From Acidobacteriota bacterium (GTDB taxonomy: Bacteria > Acidobacteriota > Terriglobia > Terriglobales > Acidobacteriaceae), in assembly GCA_003225075.1 (NCBI GenBank), contig QIAP01000057.1:1-44743 (forward strand): a stretch of DNA of 44,743 nt, in the 5' to 3' direction. Positions 1 to 7,727 of the stretch are shown here, piece by piece (positions within the stretch are counted from its first letter, which is position 1; each line of letters begins with the position of its first letter). Under the pieces are notes generated by a model. The model made no database searches, was not told where the DNA came from, and worked only from the letters and a program-made list of their open reading frames with translations. The translations under genes and the position numbers were made by a program.

Positions 1-291
1 CTCAAAGAGGTGAGGTGGGGACTTGTGTGGCGGGATTTCATTCTTGAGGATGGTCGAGTGATACCAGAGCACAAGATCTTGGGGTGCCCCGAGCAGCCAG
101 TTTGGCGCAAGGCCGATGAGGTTTCCCAGGATGAGCGCGAGGCGGGGGAGGGACGGCTCGTTTCCATGGCTGCGGCTGGGTTGGATCCTTGGGATCGGGA
201 GCAGTCTTTCTGGGCGGAGCTGAATCAGTATCTAGCGTACACCTATCTCAGGTTCAAGCAAACCGGGCATAAACCGCCTGACGCAGAGTGA
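1..291 (+). CDS. Hypothetical protein, 5' end probably outside window
   Basis: The frame is open from the first base of the window and a GTG at position 10 is the first possible start inside it, so the true start may lie upstream. The visible product is about 95 residues, soluble, rich in Trp and charged residues (WRDFILEDGRVIPEH near the start, FWAELNQYLAYTYLRF near the end) and has no signal peptide or membrane segment. I do not recognise the family. Composition and even codon use suggest real coding. It lies in the decayed accessory region, before another small unknown gene on the same strand. Confidence 0.5.
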   Translation, partial: LKEVRWGLVWRDFILEDGRVIPEHKILGCPEQPVWRKADEVSQDEREAGEGRLVSMAAAGLDPWDREQSFWAELNQYLAYTYLRFKQTGHKPPDAE

Positions 292-349
292 CGAATGGAG
301 ATTAAGTTGGAGTAGCAGTCAGGCCGCGATAAGAACGGAGTGTAGAGCC

Positions 350-634
350 GTGAGCCCATATGAGGAATCCGAGAAAGAACGGGTTTGGAAATTGCTTTCG
401 GAAGCTGGCCTCGTAGACATAACACTCGACGACTTTCCAGAGCGGATCAAAGAAGCTAAGCATGTTGTCATGGGACGGCTGAGCGAATTGCTAGAACTGA
501 CAACTGACATACGGGAGCGGCAATCCGTAGCGTACTCGCTGGGTACGTTAAAGAAATTAGAGGCGACACTGCGAGTGGATGCCGGTCGGTCAATCCCAGG
601 CGATCCCGACGCATCCGAGAATGAGGGTATTTGA
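350..634 (+). CDS. Hypothetical small soluble protein
   Basis: A 94-residue acidic, helix-rich product starting at GTG, with a weak purine-rich GGAG about 10 bases upstream. No domain is recognised. The sequence (WKLLSEAGLVDITLDDF, then RLSELLELTTDIRERQSV) reads like a genuine soluble protein. A frame on the opposite strand covers the same bases but has poorer composition. It may form a unit with the gene ending at 291, since both are on the plus strand 58 bases apart. Function is unknown. Confidence 0.45.
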   Translation: MSPYEESEKERVWKLLSEAGLVDITLDDFPERIKEAKHVVMGRLSELLELTTDIRERQSVAYSLGTLKKLEATLRVDAGRSIPGDPDASENEGI

Positions 635-968
635 GCGAGTGCAAGCTTATCTGCCACGAACAACGAGGGGAACTTCGCAGACCATAAAACGAACTTCTAC
701 GGAAAACGAGTTTAAGAACTTAGAAAAGGTCTGCGGTCTGTGCCTTGTCACAGTCCAAAGTGCCTAGCGAGCAGTGCATCCGCAGGAAGCGTTTCCCAGA
801 CACAAGACCTACGAAGCGATGGCCTGTTGAAAATAAGTATTTGGTTCTTTGCTCATCCGGAGATGGTCCAAAAGGGACATTTGCCAAATCATGTTACCAT
901 CGGGATGAGTCTGTCGCAGGCATATAATTCCGCTGTTTGGGCTTGACAGACCATTTCCGCCAGGCAGG
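635..968. other. No gene recognised
   Basis: Only short overlapping frames of low quality occur here. It leads into the IS1-like transposase remnant and may contain further degraded mobile-element sequence, but nothing can be named. Confidence 0.5.
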
Positions 969-1159
969 ATGCACCTTCGCCGCTACGCCCGCCGAACCAA
1001 CGCGCATAGTCGCAAACTGGCGAATCACAAAGCCGCCGTCACCTTTGGGTTGCATGGCATAACTTTGTCAGAGTGAACACCGCTGTCAGAATGACGCCGG
1101 GCATGGCCGCTGGCATCACGTCCACGATCTGGACGATGCGGACCTGCTTGGGGGCGTGA
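969..1159 (+). pseudogene. C-terminal remnant of an IS1-type DDE transposase
   Basis: Two adjacent frames carry consecutive pieces of the conserved C-terminus of IS1-type transposases. From 969 the product reads RRYARRTNAHSRKLANHKAAV, cut here as RRYARRTNAHSRKL then ANHKAAV. From 1070, in the next frame, it reads RVNTAVRMTPGMAAGITSTI. In intact members these correspond to a region like RRFTRLTNAFSKK and to RVHxTLRVTPAMAAGIT. The aromatic-rich linker between them (YYNFxR region) is missing or shifted, and the N-terminal and DDE parts are absent. Family identification is from memory of conserved motifs. No terminal inverted repeats were found, so this is a decayed fragment. Confidence 0.6.
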
Positions 1160-1194
1160 AGTGAAGACTAAAACTAAAGATACGCCTGTTAGCG

Positions 1195-1341
1195 ATGAGT
1201 AAGGCCGAGAGAGAAAAGAGACTTGACGAGCTTAACCAGAAACTCGGAATCACTCATCCCGATAAGCTTACCGAATATGACCACCAAGAAATGGAAGAAC
1301 GAGAGTGGCTGAAAAAGAAGCTGGGTTACGAGCAACACTGA
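1195..1341 (+). CDS. Small charged hypothetical protein (48 aa)
   Basis: An ATG at 1195 opens a 48-codon frame: highly charged, helix-forming and Lys/Glu-rich (MSKAEREKRLDELNQKLG at the N-terminus, EREWLKKKLGYEQH at the C-terminus). An in-frame stop at 1162-1164 excludes a longer start. There is no clear Shine-Dalgarno sequence. The amphipathic pattern and absence of rare codons favour a real small gene. No family is recognised. It follows the transposase remnant by 35 bases. Confidence 0.4.
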   Translation: MSKAEREKRLDELNQKLGITHPDKLTEYDHQEMEEREWLKKKLGYEQH

Positions 1342-1417
1342 ATTAGATCAGTGCCACCGAAACAGAGGCTAAAAGGCGTATGGCTCACTTCAAAACGGTG
1401 CGAGCGCCACCCCGCCT

Positions 1418-1669
1418 TCAGGCACGATTGTCGCGGGTGAAATAGGGTTCGACAGATATCCCCCACCGCTCAAGCAGCCATTCCGGTATGTAGCAACGGT
1501 CCTTGTTGCGCTCACACCACTGCCTTAATCTTTCCGAGGTCGCACAAGTCGTCTCGTTCAATCCGAGCTTGCGGACCTGCTCTTCGAACGCGGTCGCTAA
1601 TCCTGGTTGCAGCTGGGCAGGTTGTCCGCTGCCCCACGTCGGATTCCCGCGTCGGCGAGCCACGGCCAC
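1418..1669 (-). CDS. Hypothetical protein (83 aa)
   Basis: A GTG-started frame of 83 residues. The N-terminal third is basic and Gly/Pro-rich; the C-terminal part (SERLRQWCERNKDRCYIPEW, then LLERWGISVEPYF) looks like a folded, aromatic-rich domain. No family with known function is recognised. It points towards the IS1-like remnant and is divergent from the prohead-like remnant starting near 1685. It could be accessory or phage cargo. The plus-strand frame over the same bases is less protein-like. Confidence 0.45.
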   Translation of the reverse strand: MAVARRRGNPTWGSGQPAQLQPGLATAFEEQVRKLGLNETTCATSERLRQWCERNKDRCYIPEWLLERWGISVEPYFTRDNRA

Positions 1670-1684
1670 TGATGATACTCCTAG

Positions 1685-2245
1685 GCGTTATTAGAAATAC
1701 TTCGATTTTTGGGCATCTCGATCCGCGCCGTCGGGGAAGCCTCAAAAGCCAATATTGAAGGAATGGACACCAACTGTGTAGAAGCTTTGCTGCGTGCCCG
1801 TTCTGTGGATTTCGGCACCTATGCTGGCGCGGGCGGCCAGGTAGAGGCGATGGAGAGCGACCAAAACCGTGACAACGATGTGGACCTGGTATCGGGAGCG
1901 GAATTACGCGCACGACGCCCTGACCTCATCGAACTGATCGAATCCAGCGCCCGAAAGGAGACCACAAACGTGAAGACTCTTGAGCAGCAACTCGCAGAAA
2001 CGCAAGCTCAACTCGCTGAGGAAAAGAAAGCCCGAACCGCAGCGGAAACCAAAGCCACAGCCGCAGAAGCCAAAATTCCGGAGAGCGAGAAAGCTTCTAA
2101 GAAAGCCACTGCCTCCGCCGAACTCACCAAACTGCTCGCTGAATCGAAACTTCCTGAACCCACGCAAAAACGGCTTCGCGAGAAATTCGCCGAAGCAGTT
2201 TCCACCGATGGCATGAAGGAGCAGATTGAACTGGAACGCGAGTAG
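1685..2245 (+). pseudogene. Prophage remnant: prohead protease/scaffold-like C-terminal part
   Basis: The frame is open from 1685 and lacks a convincing start (only TTG at 1709), so the 5' end is missing. Residues around GISIRAVGEA and VEALLRARSVDF followed by TYAGAGGQVEAMESD resemble the end of the protease domain of phage capsid-maturation proteases. The downstream half is a long Ala/Glu/Lys coiled coil (LEQQLAETQAQLAEEKKA onward), typical of the fused scaffold part. The stop at 2243-2245 is followed at once by an open frame shifted by one (2244-2333) with protein-like composition, suggesting a frameshift near the end. No portal, capsid or terminase gene is visible nearby. Family assignment is inferred from motifs. 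Confidence 0.5.
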
Positions 2246-2333
2246 TTCTTATCAATCAGAGCGCAAAGGCGTAACACTCTCCGAAAACGACGACAAGACA
2301 CTATCCGTGAAGCTCATTAAGCCCCAGGATTAG

Positions 2334-2668
2334 ATTCGAGTTTTTGATCAATCAATAGACGCCCGCCCCCAACTGCTGAGAACTCGGCGTATAATTGACG
2401 AAACCAAGGCGTTTACACCAGCAATCGGGATTGTTGGTGTGATGGCGATGTTACAACGCCAAGTTTCCGAGTGGCCGACTCACCCAGAACTGCGTCTTCA
2501 TAGCGCGGCGCACTTTTTCAAAAGACCACGAATCCGGACACAAAGACTAGTTCTTCGGCCGCGTGTCCAGACCGAAGTCGCGTTCGATGCTGCGGTACCA
2601 AGTTTCGTGGTCACTTGCATTCAGGTTCAGCGTACGCTTTCGGGGGACTACGACTAAACTGTTTGTGT
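2334..2668. other. No gene recognised; possible minus-strand remnant
   Basis: Nothing can be named. On the minus strand about 40 codons read open and protein-like, ending at a stop near 2565 (LNASDHETWYRSIERDFG), but no start codon precedes them. This could be the tail of a degraded gene or chance. Confidence 0.35.
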
Positions 2669-2863
2669 ATGGCAGTGACGGTGGAGATGCATAATACGGG
2701 CGATCCGGGGATACGGGCAGAGATTGTTGGGCTCATTGAACACGTGCTTTCTAGTCGGCCTGGAGATTGGCATGTTTCCATCCTCGGATCTCAGGCGAAT
2801 GACCGCTGGGACATCAAGATTGATGGGCCAAACGGTTTTGAGAGGTCTTACGGAAGCCAATAG
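2669..2863 (+). CDS. Hypothetical protein, possibly 3'-truncated
   Basis: ATG at 2669 gives 64 residues (MAVTVEMHNTGDPG start; IRAEIVGLIEHVLSSRPGDW, then HVSILGSQANDRWDIKIDG). I chose this ATG because the codons upstream in the same frame read as junk. The alternating hydrophobic pattern suggests a compact alpha/beta domain. I have the impression of similar unnamed Acidobacteria proteins that continue after the FERSY segment, so this copy may be cut short by a frameshift near 2855. Function unknown. Confidence 0.45.
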   Translation: MAVTVEMHNTGDPGIRAEIVGLIEHVLSSRPGDWHVSILGSQANDRWDIKIDGPNGFERSYGSQ

Positions 2864-2989
2864 TGTCCGACGTGTACATCCTTGGCTGGTGCCTTTCCTT
2901 CCTCTCAGGCGAAGCAATTCTAGTACAACAGAAAGTATTTGAGTTTGGGAACTCGTGGCAGGCGGGCTCGATTTTTTCTCACGAAGTCT

Positions 2990-3232
2990 TGCTCGAGCGC
3001 CTCAGCAAAAAACTTCTCTCGGCGGGAACTGCGGCATTCAGAACGCAGGAAGAACTCGCAATCGCCACCTCCGCACCGATGCATCGCGATGATGGACAGG
3101 AGAGCAACCAGCAGCGGCCTCTTCTATGAGCGCAAGCGAGGTTTCAAGGTGCGGACGGTACCAACTGACTGCGTCCGCAGCTTTTTGTGGGTAGATCTTT
3201 TCCCAATGAGTCTGCACATCCATACCGATCAA
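2990..3232 (-). pseudogene. N-terminal remnant of a class I SAM methyltransferase
   Basis: Reading leftward from an ATG at 3232, the first 41 residues (MDVQTHWEKIY, then DAVSWYRPHLETSLALIEE) match the start of a family of small class I SAM-dependent methyltransferases that begin with W-x-x-I-Y and a VSWY motif. The frame then shifts near 3120. The next frame gives SII followed after a few residues by CGGGD, the expected SAM-binding glycine motif, with about five extra residues. After that homology fades and the rest of the enzyme is absent. This is a decayed gene with at least one frameshift and a missing 3' part. Identification is from motif memory. Confidence 0.55.
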
Positions 3233-3362
3233 CGCCCCCGTGTTGATAGACTCTTCCTGATGATAAGCCCGTCACAAACACGGCGGTAGTGAAATCTGTT
3301 TGGACGATCTCAGGGATGTAGCAATCAGGTCACGTGGCGCGTGGGCGACCCCAGAGACACCT

Positions 3363-3992
3363 ATGGCTTACTACAAAGATCATGTCTATCCACAGCTCGT
3401 AAGCATGCTGGGAAACCCGAAACCCATCCAGGAAATCCGGCAGCGGATTGTCCCTTTGGCCCAAGGGACTGTCCTTGAGATCGGCGTGGGACCCGGCGTG
3501 AACTTCGCTCATTACGATCCTGCAAAGGTAGACAAGGTCTATGCACTGGAACCCAACCCAGGGATGCTTCGGCGAGCAGAAGAGCAACGGCGCCGAACGC
3601 AGCGGGACATCGAGTTTCTCCATCTGCCGGGAGAACGTATTCCTTTGGCGGACGCGAGCGTTGATACAGTTGTGAGTACCTTTACGTTATGCACGATTCC
3701 CGGCGTGGTGGAAGCCATTCAGGGTATCGGACGGGTCCTCAAGCCTCACGGCAAGCTCATCTTCTTCGAGCATGGTTTGTCGCCCGATCCTCCGGTGCGA
3801 CGGTGGCAGGAGCGATCGGAACCGTTCTTTCGTTTGGTATTCGAAGGCTGCCACGTGACACGCGACATTCCGTCGCTCATCGGCAAGGGCGGCTTCAATA
3901 TCGAACAGCTGGACGCAGGATACCTGGCTCCATTTCCAAAGTCGGGGTCGTATTGCTGGTGGGGTGTGGCAGTTCCAGACTTGCGAAAGTAA
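3363..3992 (+). CDS. Class I SAM-dependent methyltransferase
   Basis: A 209-residue soluble methyltransferase. I took ATG 3363 (MAYYKDHVYPQL) instead of the TTG at 3300 because residues before it look non-coding and family members begin at this point. Motif I is VLEIGVGPG at about residues 37-45; the acidic ribose-binding loop is ALEPN at about 61-65; the post-I region is DTVVSTFTLCTIPG. The C-terminal FFEHG segment and the WQ..EPFFR..GCHVTRD region resemble the METTL7/UbiE-like group. Substrate cannot be told. It appears intact while its neighbour on the other strand (2990-3232) is a dead methyltransferase of a different subfamily. Confidence 0.85.
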   Translation: MAYYKDHVYPQLVSMLGNPKPIQEIRQRIVPLAQGTVLEIGVGPGVNFAHYDPAKVDKVYALEPNPGMLRRAEEQRRRTQRDIEFLHLPGERIPLADASVDTVVSTFTLCTIPGVVEAIQGIGRVLKPHGKLIFFEHGLSPDPPVRRWQERSEPFFRLVFEGCHVTRDIPSLIGKGGFNIEQLDAGYLAPFPKSGSYCWWGVAVPDLRK

Positions 3993-4056
3993 GACCTCAA
4001 GAGAAATCCACGAATCCTCTGTGCTCTATTAGAATCTGTGCTCCAGGAGGTGAGTT

Positions 4057-4122
4057 ATGCGATTTTCGATGCGGCTGATCGTTGCCGGGCTCGTGCTGCT
4101 TTGTATGCCGAGAACAACCTGA
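4057..4122 (+). pseudogene. Truncated signal-peptide stub with strong ribosome binding site
   Basis: AGGAGGTGAG at 4045-4054 is a near-perfect Shine-Dalgarno sequence six bases before an ATG at 4057. It drives only 21 codons, reading as a basic start plus hydrophobic core (MRFSMRLIVAGLVLLCM), that is, a signal peptide or lipoprotein leader, and then a stop. Such a strong start would not be expected for a random frame. The likely reading is the 5' end of an exported-protein gene whose body was lost or frameshifted. It could instead encode a real one-helix small protein. Confidence 0.4.
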
Positions 4123-4128
4123 CCCACT

Positions 4129-4379
4129 GCTACTACTTCTCTGTTCACTGCCGCAAAGATGGCGACATCCGAGTTGCTACGGAAGAGGCGCCATCGCATG
4201 AACGTTACCCCTGCCCTTTGTGCCGAGCGCTCTGTCACTCTTGCCTGTTGGGAGAAGGCGGCACGGTGCGAGCGCTCCCGTTCTGGAGTCGTCCGCAGGA
4301 TTCGTTTTCCCACACCGAAGCTGGCAGAAGACTATGGCTCGATATCAAGAACAGCCGAACGCAACACCGGGATGCTTGA
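4129..4379 (+). pseudogene. Possible remnant with CPLC zinc-ribbon-like motif
   Basis: The frame running through 4038-4379 has a protein-like middle: HCYYFSVHCRKDGDIRV, then ERYPCPLCRALCHSCLL and RALPFW. The spaced Cys pairs suggest half of a zinc ribbon. No plausible start belongs to this frame, because the strong ribosome binding site at 4045 serves another frame, so a start has probably been lost. I cannot name the family. It may be the 3' part of a gene fused by deletion to the leader at 4057. Confidence 0.25.
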
Positions 4380-4480
4380 TGTTGACCTCCCGCCTCCTGG
4401 GTGCTAATCTCTCGCTCCATAAGTTCTCACCTGCCGGCTTCCAGTAGGCCCCAAAGACTACCCAAATCGAAGGAGACGTT

Positions 4481-4777
4481 ATGAGACCTTTTCACGTAGT
4501 TCTCGTGGCTCTGGCCGCATTGGTGTTGTCGGGAGGGCTCCTCCTGTCCGCCAGTGCCGGCACGCCGCCAGACACCGACACCATCCGTATCTGGGACAAT
4601 TGTGATCCCCCAACCTTCAATGCAACCTTCGGTGCGGGCACTTGCCTGCCTGGCGAGCACGGTACTGAGAAGTTTTCCATTTTTATAGGTGAAGTTGCGG
4701 CGGACCGCGTGTTCGTAGGAAACGATGGGGCCATAACCGCAAAGTGGTGGAGCGGCCAAGACCGCTCCAAGGAGTAG
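4481..4777 (+). pseudogene. 5' part of an exported protein, probably cupredoxin-like, truncated
   Basis: ATG 4481 with GGAG upstream gives a clear signal peptide (MRPFHVVLVALAALVLSGGL, cleavage after SASA) and a mature start IRIWDNCDPPTFNATFGAG followed by CLPG. That N-terminus recalls exported proteins whose later part is a plastocyanin-like domain. After about residue 72 the sequence turns Trp/Lys-rich and stops at 98 residues, where the family would be expected to continue for 80 or more. The break coincides with the start region of a minus-strand leader (4801 leftward), so two gene fragments appear joined here. The cupredoxin link is inference from the N-terminal pattern. Confidence 0.5.
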
Positions 4778-4801
4778 AAGAGCAGCCAACGTGATTTTCA
4801 T
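4700..4801 (-). pseudogene. 5' fragment of an exported protein on the minus strand
   Basis: Reading leftward from ATG at 4801 the frame begins with a textbook leader (MKITLAALLLLGAVLAAPP) and about 15 further residues. It then runs antisense to the truncated plus-strand exported gene and loses protein character. A GGAAG lies about 14 bases upstream. Two gene starts facing each other with no room for either body suggest a deletion junction near 4700. The frame stays open to 4427 but that part is a shadow. Confidence 0.3.
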
Positions 4802-5032
4802 TGCCGCCAAGATTACTTCCTTTCGGCGCGGCAAGACTAGGGCAAATGCTGCACCTGAAAGCCGCAATCCCTCAGCGTCTTAATACTTAAGCCAGACATC
4901 TGTCGGGCGCGGGTAGATCACTACGAATTTCACTCCAGCCATGGTTTCGCCAGAGCTGAGAAGCTCGGGGTTGGCAGGCCAATTGTTTTGGAATAAGCTG
5001 ACGCAGCCAGCGCCACACAATCCCTAAGCTCC

Positions 5033-6844
5033 ATGAGCGAAGACTCCCTCGACCGGCCACTGCTCGTCTTTGACGGAGAGTGTCCATTTTGTCGAGCCTG
5101 GGTCACGTACTGGAAACACCTCACCGGCGATCGAGTGCTCTACGCGTCATACCAGGAAGTTGGTCAACGCTTTCCCAAAATCGCCCGCGAAGAGTTCGCC
5201 TCTGCCGTCAAACTCATCATGCCGGACGGCAAAGTGCGAAGCGGCGCTCACGCCGTGTTCGGCGCGCTTGGCTCCTTGCCTGGAAGAAGAGGTTGGATGC
5301 TGTGGTGTTACAAACATATCCCCGGCTTCGCGACCGTTTCCGAAGCAGCTTACGGCGTGTTCGCCCGTCACCGATCCTTCTTCTACCGTGTAACGAATTT
5401 CCTCTGGGGCATCCCTCTTGCACCCGAAACATTCCGAGTATCCAGCTGGCTTTTTCTAAGAATGCTCGGCACGATTTACCTGATTGCCTTCGCCTCGTTC
5501 GGAGTACAGGCAGCGGGCCTGATTGGTTCCCGCGGTGTTCTGCCCGCTGCCGAGTTTCTCCGGGCTGCCCAGGTATACTTCGGAACAGCAAGATATTGGA
5601 ACGTCCCAACATTCTTTTGGCTGAGCGGGAGCGATGCCTCCATTAGAGCTGATTGGATGGCTGGAATCTGCCTCTCAGTACTCGTTCTCGCCGGCGTAAA
5701 CTGGCGCGGCCTCCGCCTCGCCTTGTTTTTGCTCTATCTTTCGGTCGTGACTGCTGGCCAGGTGTTTATGGCCTACCAATGGGATGCCCTGCTCCTCGAA
5801 GCTGGCTTTCTCGCCATATTCCTTGGTGCCTCCCCAGTCATTCCCCGGCTCTTTCGCTGGCTGCTATGTCGCTTCCTGTTCCTTTCCGGCGCAGTAAAGC
5901 TAGCGAGCGGAGATTCCTCATGGCGCAGCTTCACCGCCCTGCCGGTCCACTACGAAACCCAACCTCTGCCCACGCCTCTGGCGTGGTACGTTTTTCACTT
6001 TCCTGCCTGGTTTCATCGCATGTCGGTCGGATCTTTGTTGTTTGTGGAGCTCGTAGTTCCATTTCTGGTTCTCGCGCCGCGTCGGGTACGTCATTTCGCG
6101 GCCGGCGCCATCACTGTGCTCCAAGTACTTATCTTCCTGACCGGAAACTACGCGTTCTTTAACATTCTCACGATCGTCCTTTGTCTTTTTCTTCTGGAAG
6201 ACGCAATTCTCATTCGAAAGTTGCCGAAGAGGATACTCGAGCGAATACCAATCACGGTGAGCAACGTGCGTTGGCCGCAAGTGCGTAATGCCTTCTACAA
6301 AATCTTCGCGGTTCTTGTCTTGTTCCTCAGCGGCTTCGAAATGGCCGGCGAGTTCTCAGGCGTTCGTTGGGCGCCGGCGGATACTATCATTCGCGCCATC
6401 GCCCCATTCGAGATCATCAACACGTATGGGCTCTTTGCCAACATGACCACTTCGCGTCCTGAGATCGTCATCGAAGGCTCCCTTGACGGCGAGACTTGGC
6501 TTCCCTACGAATTTAAATATAAACCCGGAGATCTTACCCGACGCCCAATCTGGGTGGAACCGCACCAGCCACGGCTTGACTGGCAGATGTGGTTCGCCGC
6601 GCTCGGTAACTACCAAAGGGATCCTTGGACCATTCACTTCATGGCCCGTCTCCTCGAGGGCTCACCCGAGGTTCTAAGCCTGGTGGACAAGAATCCATTT
6701 CCAGACGTCCCGCCTCACTACGTCCGCGCATTGCTTTACGAATATAGCTTCACCACGGCGACAGAAAAGAGAACCACTGGACATTGGTGGCGCAGGCAAT
6801 TGAAGGGAATTTACATATCCCCATTAGCATTGCGCCAGCAGTAG
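5033..6844 (+). CDS. DCC/DUF393 domain fused to a lipase maturation factor-like membrane protein
   Basis: The product has 603 residues. Residues 1-120 form a DCC (DUF393) thiol-disulfide oxidoreductase-type domain with the motif FDGECPFC, giving a CxxC pair at C17 and C20. From about residue 140 onward there are some eight to ten membrane segments, with signatures of the lipase maturation factor family: YQWDALLLEAGFLAIF, KLASGDSSWR and LPVHYETQPLP. The soluble C-terminal domain contains RPEIVIEGSLDG and W..YEFKYKPGDL, typical of the LMF C-terminal part. The family is known in vertebrates for folding secreted lipases; the bacterial role is unproven. The DCC domain is expected to be cytoplasmic and could supply redox activity. 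It stands alone, with 130 bases before the next gene. Confidence 0.88.
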   Translation: MSEDSLDRPLLVFDGECPFCRAWVTYWKHLTGDRVLYASYQEVGQRFPKIAREEFASAVKLIMPDGKVRSGAHAVFGALGSLPGRRGWMLWCYKHIPGFATVSEAAYGVFARHRSFFYRVTNFLWGIPLAPETFRVSSWLFLRMLGTIYLIAFASFGVQAAGLIGSRGVLPAAEFLRAAQVYFGTARYWNVPTFFWLSGSDASIRADWMAGICLSVLVLAGVNWRGLRLALFLLYLSVVTAGQVFMAYQWDALLLEAGFLAIFLGASPVIPRLFRWLLCRFLFLSGAVKLASGDSSWRSFTALPVHYETQPLPTPLAWYVFHFPAWFHRMSVGSLLFVELVVPFLVLAPRRVRHFAAGAITVLQVLIFLTGNYAFFNILTIVLCLFLLEDAILIRKLPKRILERIPITVSNVRWPQVRNAFYKIFAVLVLFLSGFEMAGEFSGVRWAPADTIIRAIAPFEIINTYGLFANMTTSRPEIVIEGSLDGETWLPYEFKYKPGDLTRRPIWVEPHQPRLDWQMWFAALGNYQRDPWTIHFMARLLEGSPEVLSLVDKNPFPDVPPHYVRALLYEYSFTTATEKRTTGHWWRRQLKGIYISPLALRQQ

Positions 6845-6975
6845 AAGTGAAAGTACAGGGCCGAAGATGCGATTGCCTGGTGTAGACCCTTGGCGTCGCT
6901 TTGATCTGTAGGTCGACTTGCGCTCTAATTGAGAACAGTGCGGAGCTCTAAACTGCGGACCCGGGCGCGCCGGAT

Positions 6976-7422
6976 ATGAGAAGGCACCGACCGTGCAGCT
7001 TAACATTCGCTTTCCTGCTACTGGTCGCCGTGTGCCCTGCTCAAGAAAGCAAAGGAGAGAAGACGGCTATACCACCTGGCGCGCAATTTGCAGTATTGCT
7101 CGGCGATCCATCGAAACCCGGCGCCCCATATATTTTCAGAGCCAAACTTCCGGACGGCTACAGCGTGCCGCCGCATTGGCATCCGATGGACGAGAATGTC
7201 ACCGTCATCAGCGGAATCTTCCGGGTGGGACTCGGCGAGAAGTTCGACAAGGGTGCGCTGCGCGATTTGCCCGCTGGATCCTATGCCATGCTGCCGAGCG
7301 GTCTAGCTCACTATAATCGCATCAAGGGTGAAACCGTTCTTCAGTTCCACGGCATAGGACCATACGATATAAACTACGTGAATCCTGCTGACGACCCAAG
7401 GAAGAAGCCGATTGGCAAGTAA
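6976..7422 (+). CDS. Exported cupin-domain protein
   Basis: A 148-residue product with a leader (MRRHRPCSLTFAFLLLVAVC, likely cleaved after CPAQ) and one cupin barrel. Metal ligands visible are H67, H69 and E73 in PPHWHPMDEN and H112 in PSGLAHYN, matching cupin motifs 1 and 2. It resembles the DUF4437-like periplasmic cupins common in soil bacteria. The cysteine at position 20 is not in a proper lipobox. No partner gene is adjacent, so activity and substrate are unknown. Confidence 0.85.
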   Translation: MRRHRPCSLTFAFLLLVAVCPAQESKGEKTAIPPGAQFAVLLGDPSKPGAPYIFRAKLPDGYSVPPHWHPMDENVTVISGIFRVGLGEKFDKGALRDLPAGSYAMLPSGLAHYNRIKGETVLQFHGIGPYDINYVNPADDPRKKPIGK

Positions 7423-7727
7423 TCGCGCGGGCACCAAGTAGACCCCCGACGCATGTGGTTCATGATATGTACGGTTCACATCGGCTGCGATGCGTAACGT
7501 GCCGCTTATAGAAGCGACCGTCTGGCTATCGCCACATTCTGGGCGTATCGTCGGCCAACCTGAAACAACGTGACCGGCGAGGTCAGTCAGCCATATCAAA
7601 GGCACGACCCTACTTTGTGCTGCCAATCGCGTCCCCTGGCTGTGCCCCAGTGGTTGCTACATGCGCACGCCAGTGCATCCAGCTAAGGTCGGCCTGTTCC
7701 TATCGTGATCCTGTTTCTTGGTGAGAC
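7423..7727. other. No gene recognised
   Basis: A frame on the minus strand runs back through the cupin gene but has no protein character. I see no hairpin with a T-run, repeat or tRNA-like structure here. Confidence 0.5.

Noticed and set aside
319-663. Minus-strand frame of 114 codons opposite the 350-634 gene
   Set aside because: Ser-rich, irregular composition typical of an antisense shadow; the plus strand reads better.
1904-2301. Long minus-strand frames opposite the coiled-coil region
   Set aside because: Phe/Cys/Ser-rich antisense of an Ala/Glu/Lys coiled coil, a known artefact.
7303-7626. Minus-strand frame overlapping the cupin end
   Set aside because: Half is antisense to a well-supported cupin and the rest has no recognisable structure.
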